From Elusimicrobiota bacterium (lineage in GTDB: Bacteria; Elusimicrobiota; Elusimicrobia; Elusimicrobiales; UBA9959): a DNA stretch of 8,582 nt. Below the pieces are notes generated by a model. The model saw only the letters and a list, made by a program, of their open reading frames with translations, did not search any database and had not been told where the DNA came from. Below, piece after piece: positions 1 through 3,585 of the stretch. Numbering within the stretch: the first letter of the stretch is position 1; every line of letters begins with the position of its first letter. The DNA lies in NCBI GenBank assembly GCA_030637365.1, contig DAOWGR010000052.1, positions 1 to 8,582 on the forward strand. Direction: 5' to 3'. Position numbers and translations under genes: made by a program.

Positions 1-241
1 GATTGAAGAACTAAGGAAATCCGACCCCAATACATATTCCTTTGTAACTCCGAAGCTGAAAGACAAACGCTTTAAAGCGTCGCATAAATCCGCCACTGAC
101 GAAAACATATCAGACCTTAAAAAATTGGACCAGCTTCGCATTGAAAACCAAATCAGCGATTCGGAATTTGTCAAATCGGTTGAAGAAGTGGTGAAACAAA
201 AAGAAATGTGGGAAATTTACCAAAAAAAAGCTATGGAATAG
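1..241 (+). CDS. C-terminal fragment of an unrecognised protein
   Basis: An open frame enters from the left edge (frame starts at base 2) and ends at TAG 239-241, giving 79 residues with no start in the window. The visible part is hydrophilic and rich in Lys, Glu and Asp, with no membrane segment. Its last ~40 residues (LKKLDQLRIENQISDSEF and following) have the spacing of a short two-helix SHOCT-like tail, in which a leucine-rich helix is followed by an I-S/T-D-x-E-F turn. This is a resemblance only. The strong terminator 35 nt after the stop supports a real transcribed gene end. It is convergent with the minus-strand block. The function is unknown because the main domain lies outside the window. 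Confidence 0.6.
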   Translation, partial: IEELRKSDPNTYSFVTPKLKDKRFKASHKSATDENISDLKKLDQLRIENQISDSEFVKSVEEVVKQKEMWEIYQKKAME

Positions 242-275
242 TATCACAACCATAGTTTTTTCCATTAAACCAAAT

Positions 276-314
276 AAAAAAAACAGTGGCGCAATCAGCG
301 CCACTGTTTTTTTT
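276..314 (+). terminator. Intrinsic terminator, probably bidirectional
   Basis: A perfect 17-bp inverted repeat (276-292 and 298-314) with a 5-nt loop AATCA. The GC-rich core CAGTGGCGC/GCGCCACTG is flanked by A8 on the left and T8 on the right, so it can terminate transcription in both directions. It ends the plus-strand gene (stop at 241) and could also stop minus-strand transcripts coming from the right. Confidence 0.93.
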
Positions 315-380
315 AACTTATCCCCTCTCCCCTCAAACGCTATTCACACTATAAACTCTATTAACGCAATAAACGCGTAC

Positions 381-404
381 TATTTAAATATATTTTTGAG
401 TTTA
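381..404 (+). repeat. 24-bp direct repeat, left copy
   Basis: These 24 bases, starting TATTTAAATATA, are identical to 896-919. The match stops sharply on both sides (C380 versus T895; CAC versus TTT after the repeat). The two copies bracket 491 bp that hold the structured RNA candidate. The repeat is AT-rich, but an exact 24-base match at this distance is unlikely by chance. It may be a long target duplication or a recombination product. Confidence 0.8.
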
Positions 405-502
405 CACAAGAATTTTTCTTATGTAGGCTGAGGGTGATTCAGATGTATCTTAAATAGGGCGGGACACTCTCACCACAAAAAAATAAAATATTGAAATAAA
501 AG

Positions 503-739
503 CGTGGCAAGTATATTTGCTAAGCGAGACCCTTCGGAACCCGACTTGGGCATACCGGAAGGGTGGGTGGACTGGGCTATCGGAAGGACTGCTATGGACA
601 CAAGTTCTCGAGTTGCTATCCTGCAGTGATACGGGAAGGCAGAAAGACATAGTTTTCTGCATCTGATGAACCAAAAGGTTCGTTGTTCCAGGCGCAGTAC
701 TAAGCGACCCTGGTCTTGCGTGTAAATATACCTGCCATG
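503..739 (+). ncRNA. Structured RNA candidate, family not recognised
   Basis: About 237 nt fold by eye into a closed, fully nested multibranch structure. H1 pairs 503-520 with 722-739 (17 of 18 pairs). H2 pairs 524-529 with 714-719. H3 pairs 530-537 with 555-563 and contains an inner CCC/GGG hairpin (540-542/548-550). H4 is an irregular arm (578-581/628-631 and 589-598/619-626). H5 is GCAGAAA/TTTCTGC (639-645/654-660). H6 is 664-672/677-685 with an AAAA loop. H7 is 688-695/704-713. No helix overlaps another, and H2, H3 and H7 abut exactly, as coaxial stacks would. G.T pairs at 504, 519, 526, 665, 667 and 682 pair only if the plus strand is transcribed, while one A.C mismatch (510/732) would favour the minus strand. 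From memory I see no tmRNA, RNase P, 6S, SRP or group I/II core. I found no clear promoter or U-tract terminator. Being RNA is inference; the pairing is seen. Confidence 0.6.
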
Positions 740-758
740 ATTCAAAACAATATCTTAT

Positions 759-781
759 AAAAATTGGTCCTAAAGGCCAAT
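759..781 (-). terminator. Weak intrinsic terminator candidate after the transposase fragment
   Basis: On the minus strand ATTGGCC-TTTA-GG-A-CCAAT (781 to 763) forms a stem with one bulged A, followed by TTTT (762-759). It lies about 115 nt downstream of the transposase fragment stop and could end the minus-strand transcript before it reads into the 503-739 element. The stem is short and bulged, so this is tentative. Confidence 0.35.
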
Positions 782-894
782 CCCGTTAAAAATCTCAAGT
801 TTAACGAAAAATTCAGTGAAAATTTTTTAAATTAGCATTTACCAGCGAAATTTCTAACGAAGTAAATATCGAAATGCCTCTATCGGTAAAGTGT

Positions 895-1386
895 TTATTT
901 AAATATATTTTTGAGTTTATTTAGAACAGAACTAAAGAAATTTTCGTCATTATTCGAATCAGTCTTAATTTTAATAATCTTTTGCTCTTTAAGAATATCC
1001 GCCACTTCCCCATAGAAAAAATTAAAAAATTCCGGCCCCAGTCTTTTTTTTCTTTCGGACAAAATACTTTGACTGATAATATCACGACTTGAAAAATATT
1101 CACGGCCGCAAAAAGCCTGAATATACGGATTTTCCGAAAACTCCCGCAACACTTCTTCATTGGTTAAATTTTTCAGATATTTGACTATCAATAAGCCGCA
1201 TATCAAACGCCCGTCTTTCGCCGGGCGGCCAATATTTTCCGAAAAATAAGAGCCGTACAAGCGGTCTAACTGCGCCCAAGGCAAAAGTTCCGAAAGCTTA
1301 AGCCATCTGTTCTCGGCGTCAATGGAATTTCCAAAATGAAAAAAATTCGGAAAAAGCTTCGGAGTATTTTTATCAGTCGTATACAT
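895..1386 (-). pseudogene. Truncated IS5/IS1182-type transposase, N-terminal domain only
   Basis: 163 residues. Residues ~30-120 match the N-terminal (DUF772, InsH-type) domain of IS5-group transposases as I know it: LPWAQLDRLYGSYFSENIGR, then a hydrophobic helix (LICGLLIVKYLKNLTNEE), then NPYIQAFCGREYF and S-x-x-x-x-RKKRLG. Family members are typically 300-450 residues, continuing into a DDE catalytic domain. Here the similarity stops near residue 120-140, and an Asn/Asp/Lys-rich tail ends in KLKNIFK, which is encoded by the right copy of the 24-bp direct repeat. No catalytic domain appears in any frame down to position 400 and no terminal inverted repeats were found, so it cannot transpose by itself. 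It starts 2 nt after the tdk stop with only a weak purine stretch (GAGAAATAAGA) as a binding site, so it is presumably read by coupling from tdk. It is either a decaying remnant or a kept DNA-binding domain. Confidence 0.75.
896..919 (+). repeat. 24-bp direct repeat, right copy
   Basis: Identical to 381-404. Read on the minus strand it encodes the last residues of the transposase fragment (KLKNIFK), and its left edge forms most of the stop codon. If the 491 bp between the copies were removed together with one copy, the frame would still stop at the same codon position (TAG instead of TAA). Confidence 0.8.
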
Positions 1387-1388
1387 TC

Positions 1389-1949
1389 TTATTTCTCGGC
1401 TTTAAAACATTTTCTGCAGCGCGCCTCATATTTATCCGCCGCTCCGACTTCAATGCGTTTTCCGCTTTGAATTAAACGCTGGCTGTAATGGGCGGGATTG
1501 CCGCACACCATGCATATGGCAAGGTTTTTGGTAACAAATTCCGACACAGCCATAAGTTCCGCCATATTTTTAAACGCATTCCCCTTATAATCTTGATCCA
1601 AACCGCTGACAATAACTCTCTTGCCGCTATTGGCAAGTTTTTGGCAAACTTCAACCAAATCCGAACCGAAAAAATGAGCCTCATCTATGCCGACAACATG
1701 CGTGTCATGATCTGTTTTCTTTAGAATTTCTTTAAGCGTTTTCGCGGATTTTGACGGCAATAAATTTTTATCATGACTAATAATATGCTCTTTGCCGTAT
1801 CTTAAATCCAAATGAGAATTAAAAACCTGCACTTTCTGCTTGGCTATGCTTGCAAGTTTAAGCCGCCTTATCAATTCCTGCGTCTTGCCCGAAAACATGC
1901 TTCCGCAAACAACTTCAATCCACCCCATGGCCGACATATTAAATATCAC
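1389..1949 (-). CDS. tdk: Thymidine kinase, type II
   Basis: Phosphorylates thymidine to dTMP with ATP in the cytoplasmic pyrimidine salvage pathway. 186 residues, the usual length for the type II family. Visible motifs are the P-loop CGSMFSGKT (15-23), DEAHFF with catalytic Glu (89-94), GLDQDYKG (116-123), a lid/lasso segment with VGAADKYEARC, and two zinc-binding Cys pairs, C146/C149 and C178/C181. The start is GTG at 1949, because a full AGGAGG (1954-1959) lies 4 nt ahead with the same spacing as in the upstream epimerase gene. ATG at 1937 (M5) is 16 nt from that site, and M8 is also possible since family members often begin near MGWIEV. It is preceded by a 271-nt repeat-rich leader with strong hairpins and followed 2 nt later by the transposase fragment. 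All catalytic residues are present. Confidence 0.96.
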   Translation of the reverse strand: MIFNMSAMGWIEVVCGSMFSGKTQELIRRLKLASIAKQKVQVFNSHLDLRYGKEHIISHDKNLLPSKSAKTLKEILKKTDHDTHVVGIDEAHFFGSDLVEVCQKLANSGKRVIVSGLDQDYKGNAFKNMAELMAVSEFVTKNLAICMVCGNPAHYSQRLIQSGKRIEVGAADKYEARCRKCFKAEK

Positions 1950-1953
1950 GAAT

Positions 1954-1959
1954 CCTCCT
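1954..1959 (-). promoter_or_regulatory. Ribosome binding site of tdk
   Basis: Perfect AGGAGG on the minus strand, 4 nt ahead of GTG 1949. This decides the GTG start over the ATG codons downstream. It abuts the T-run of the hairpin at 1960-1982 and belongs to a 20-nt block (1954-1973) matched in 19 of 20 positions ahead of the epimerase gene (3176-3195). Confidence 0.85.
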
Positions 1960-1982
1960 AAAAAAACACTATGTGTTTTTTT
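1960..1982 (-). promoter_or_regulatory. A/T-flanked hairpin directly ahead of the tdk binding site
   Basis: A7-CAC (1960-1969), loop TAT, GTG-T7 (1973-1982): a perfect 10-bp stem ending exactly where AGGAGG begins in the tdk mRNA. It has the A-run/T-run form of a small intrinsic terminator, like the strong one at 276-314, but with only three G-C pairs. It could act as a weak attenuator, mask the binding site, or simply be the end of the repeat unit. A similar hairpin lies at 3341-3362. Confidence 0.5.
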
Positions 1983-2068
1983 ACCCTCAGTGGATAGATT
2001 TCACTATTTCCAGTGATTATCCCGCTATGCGGGACACTGGGAATGAAATCTCCAGAGGGTTATAATTC
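1968..2068 (-). repeat. 101-bp repeat unit A1 with a long one-sided-bulge hairpin
   Basis: Begins ACTATGTG and ends with the block TGAAATCTCCAGAGGGTTAT-AATTC, and is followed without a gap by unit A2 of the same length. The centre is the palindrome CCCGC-TAT-GCGGG (2021-2033). Positions 1983-2060, mostly within this unit, fold into a hairpin of about 32 pairs. Bulges AG, TA, CTA and ATTA all fall on the 1983-2020 arm, and the 2029-2060 arm is unbroken. In the tdk transcript it would lie about 25 nt ahead of the ribosome binding site. Confidence 0.65.
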
Positions 2069-2169
2069 ACTATGTCCGTTTGATGCGCATAGCGCCTTGA
2101 TACGACACCCGCCTGTCATGGGTTTATCCCGTGGGCATAGCCTTAAAATCTACAAAGGGTTTATACTTC
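2069..2169 (-). repeat. 101-bp repeat unit A2
   Basis: Head to tail with unit A1 and of identical length. It starts ACTATGTCCG and ends with AAAATCTACAAAGGGTTTAT-ACTTC, a variant of the A1 end block. Its first 25 bases match unit B1 (3190-3214) in 21 positions, including exact GATGCGCATAGC (2082-2093). It also holds GATACGACACCC (2099-2110), repeated exactly at 3399-3410. The centre has a weak hairpin CATGGG-TTTAT-CCCGTG. Confidence 0.65.
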
Positions 2170-2186
2170 CACAAAGTTCCCTTCAG

Positions 2187-2202
2187 GCAGAGCAAGCTCT
2201 GC
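2187..2202. repeat. Short perfect hairpin GCAGAGC-AA-GCTCTGC
   Basis: A 16-base perfect inverted repeat, about 20 nt downstream of the epimerase stop in the minus-strand reading. No T-run follows, so it is not a standard terminator. It may be a degraded repeat-unit centre. Confidence 0.6.
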
Positions 2203-2220
2203 GACTACAATGCTTATGTT

Positions 2221-3171
2221 TTAAGACACATAGTGTTTTGAAAAATATTTCCAAGTCTTTATAAGGCCGTCTTTAAAACTCGTCTTGCAAATAAATTTCA
2301 TTTCTTTTTTAGCTCTTGACGGGTCCGCCCATGTCTTTCTCACATCGCCCTTTCTTTGAGGCTTAAAATTTCTTTTCGGCTTTTTCCCCGTTTCTTTCTC
2401 CAAAACTCTTATTATGTCAAGAAGCGAAACCGTTTTACCTTCGGCTATATTGTAATATTTCCCGGTCGCGGACTTCGCGGCCAAAGAGGAAGCTATATTC
2501 GCTCTTACCACATCCCCGACATAAGTAAAATCTCTCGTTTGCCTGCCATCCCAATGAATTTCAAGCGATTTATTAAACTTGAAAGATTCCATAAACTTCG
2601 GTATTACGGCCGAATACTTGGATTCGGGATTTTGCCTGGGCCCAAAAACATTAAAATATCTGAGACCAATGGTTTCAAGACCAAAAGTTTTTGCAAAAAC
2701 CATGCAATAATTCTCGCCGGCAAGCTTGCTTACGGCGTACGGAGAAACGGGATTCGTTTGAAAAATCTCCTTTTGCGGAAACTTTTTACAATCCCCGTAA
2801 ACGGAACTTGAAGAAGAATAAACAACCCTTTTAACTTTAGCCTCTTTAGCGGCCATTAAAACATTTAAAGTGCCCGTAATATTGGCGTCATTTGACGCCA
2901 TTGGATCATCAACAGATTTAGGCACGGATCTTATCGCGGCAAAATGAAGAACATAACTCACGCCTTTCATAGCGCGTTTAAGATCAGACATCTTTTTTAT
3001 ATCGCCTTTTATAATCTCTATTTTCTTGGCAAACGGAGCAAGATTTTTCTTAAAACCGGTTGAAAAATTATCCAATACCCTGACTTTCTTCCCTCTTTTA
3101 ACCAATTCCTCAACCATATTGGAACCTATAAAACCGGCTCCGCCGGTAACAAGCCACAATCTTTTTGCCAT
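2221..3171 (-). CDS. NDP-sugar 4-epimerase (extended SDR, GalE/WbpP-like)
   Basis: 316 residues, normal for the family. NAD-dependent epimerase or dehydratase acting on nucleotide-activated sugars, usually supplying LPS or surface polysaccharides. The Rossmann motif is TGGAGFIG (9-16), with Asp34 in VLDNFSTG as the probable NAD ribose contact, HFAAIRSVPKS (76-86), SSSSVYGD (120-127), the catalytic pair Y145-x3-K149, RYFNVFGPRQ (171-180), GRQTRDFTYVGD (209-220) and GDVRKTWADPSRAKKEM (275-291). The wording RSVPKSVDDPMASNDAN and the C-terminal motif resemble UDP-GlcNAc/GalNAc 4-epimerases of the WbpP type, but substrate cannot be fixed from sequence. The ATG at 3171 is chosen because AGGAGG stands 4 nt ahead; an upstream ATG at 3255 would add 28 residues read through repeat DNA. 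The last residues KHYV are encoded by a 14-bp repeat. lptD lies upstream, tdk downstream. Confidence 0.92.
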   Translation of the reverse strand: MAKRLWLVTGGAGFIGSNMVEELVKRGKKVRVLDNFSTGFKKNLAPFAKKIEIIKGDIKKMSDLKRAMKGVSYVLHFAAIRSVPKSVDDPMASNDANITGTLNVLMAAKEAKVKRVVYSSSSSVYGDCKKFPQKEIFQTNPVSPYAVSKLAGENYCMVFAKTFGLETIGLRYFNVFGPRQNPESKYSAVIPKFMESFKFNKSLEIHWDGRQTRDFTYVGDVVRANIASSLAAKSATGKYYNIAEGKTVSLLDIIRVLEKETGKKPKRNFKPQRKGDVRKTWADPSRAKKEMKFICKTSFKDGLIKTWKYFSKHYVS

Positions 3172-3175
3172 TTTG

Positions 3176-3181
3176 CCTCCT
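3176..3181 (-). promoter_or_regulatory. Ribosome binding site of the epimerase gene
   Basis: Perfect AGGAGG on the minus strand, 4 nt ahead of ATG 3171. It excludes the longer frame starting at 3255. It is embedded in the same 20-nt block (3176-3195) found ahead of tdk, differing only at 3189. Confidence 0.88.
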
Positions 3182-3189
3182 AAAAAAAT

Positions 3190-3285
3190 ACTATGGTCGT
3201 CCGATGCGCATAGCACTTTGCTACCTGCCTGCAGCAGGCAGGCGGCACTCAGCACAGCTTTGAAATCTCCAGAAGGGGATAATTC
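3190..3285 (-). repeat. 96-bp repeat unit B1
   Basis: Starts ACTATGGTCG, contains GATGCGCATAGC (3203-3214), and ends with TGAAATCTCCAGAAGGGGAT-AATTC, close to the end block of unit A1. Its centre is a different palindrome, CCTGCCTG-CAG-CAGGCAGG (3224-3242), perfect over 19 bases. A degenerate start of a further unit (ACTTTGTGCCTCGATGCC) follows at once. The unit lies immediately upstream of the epimerase ribosome binding site. Confidence 0.65.
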
Positions 3286-3340
3286 ACTTTGTGCCTCGAT
3301 GCCTTTCTTGCTTCTATTTATATTTTATTTTAACATTTAT

Positions 3341-3547
3341 AAAAACCACATGTGTGGTTTTTACCACTCCGTGCCTGTCCGCCGTGTAGTAGTGGCGGGA
3401 TACGACACCCAGTATAGCCTTGGCCGTTTTGATAAACATAGTTCGAGACACCCTCTGCAGATTCCAGGGGAATCTAAGACGCGAGGGCAGGCGGCGGTGG
3501 CACAGCCAACCAGCCAGAGGCTCGAAATCTACGGGGGGATTATACTT
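3341..3547 (-). repeat. Composite repeat region B2 (about two unit lengths)
   Basis: Fills the spacer after lptD, apart from AT-rich DNA at 3300-3340. It begins with the hairpin AAAAACCAC-ATGT-GTGGTTTTT (3341-3362), which lines up with the 1960-1982 hairpin, including the following TTACC. It holds GATACGACACCC (3399-3410) as in unit A2, a perfect hairpin AGATTCC-AGG-GGAATCT (3459-3475), and ends with CGAAATCTACGGGGGGATTA-TACTT (3523-3547), the A2 type of end block. A 79-codon minus-strand frame (3314-3553) crosses it, but has no ribosome binding site and follows the repeats, so it is not called a gene. Confidence 0.55.
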
Positions 3548-3585
3548 ATGCATGATTTCCCCTCTGCCCTAAACCCTATCTTCAC

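Larger units (their letters stand above)
315..894. other. Gene-free segment of about 580 bp
   Basis: No convincing coding frame is seen on either strand. 315-380 is plain AT-rich sequence. 381-404 is one copy of a 24-bp direct repeat. 405-502 is AT-rich with a small hairpin AAGAA/TTCTT at 408-420. 503-739 is the structured RNA candidate. 740-894 is AT-rich with a weak minus-strand terminator candidate (759-781) and a small hairpin GTTAAA/TTTAAC (785-805). The two minus-strand open frames of 74 and 91 codons that cross 450-745 coincide with the RNA helices and have no ribosome binding site, so I do not call them genes. Confidence 0.7.
1963..2239. repeat. Spacer bounded by a 14-bp inverted repeat
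   Basis: AAAACACTATGTGT at 1963-1976 is repeated exactly in inverted form at 2226-2239 (ACACATAGTGTTTT). The pair encloses nearly the whole spacer between the epimerase and tdk. The right copy lies inside the last codons of the epimerase and encodes KHYV just before its stop. This looks like the terminal inverted repeats of a small non-autonomous element, but no target duplication is evident. Confidence 0.55.

Noticed and set aside
663..685. Hammerhead ribozyme core (CTGATGA at 663-669)
   Set aside because: The following stem is not followed by the required GAAA and the other core positions are missing; the bases are used in helix H6 instead.
503..739. Retron msr-msd RNA
   Set aside because: The long closing inverted repeat and CTAAGCGAGA recall a retron a1/a2 stem and branch region, but there is no reverse transcriptase next to it and no long msd-type hairpin.
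450..745. Two overlapping minus-strand open frames of 74 and 91 codons over the RNA candidate
   Set aside because: No binding site, low-complexity or odd composition, and the DNA is better explained by paired helices.
1983..2060. Integron attC site
   Set aside because: The one-sided bulges are similar, but the AAC/GTT core boxes at the ends are absent and no integrase or gene cassette is visible.
2013..2264. Plus-strand open frame of 83 codons over the tdk/epimerase spacer
   Set aside because: It is read through repeat units and the antisense of the epimerase end. Its similarity to another frame at 3026-3589 (KSPEG-NSLC) comes from the shared DNA repeats, not from a protein.
3172..3255. Longer start for the epimerase (28 extra residues)
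   Set aside because: The extra part is translated from repeat unit B1, has no similarity to SDR proteins, and a perfect ribosome binding site supports ATG 3171.
3539..3544. Perfect TATAAT (minus strand) as a promoter -10 box
   Set aside because: No acceptable -35 element at 15-19 nt and no extended -10. The hexamer is part of the repeat end block, whose other copies read TATAAC, TATAAA and TTATCC.
3314..3553. 79-codon minus-strand open frame downstream of lptD
   Set aside because: No ribosome binding site, no recognisable domain, and its course follows the hairpins and repeat blocks of the spacer.
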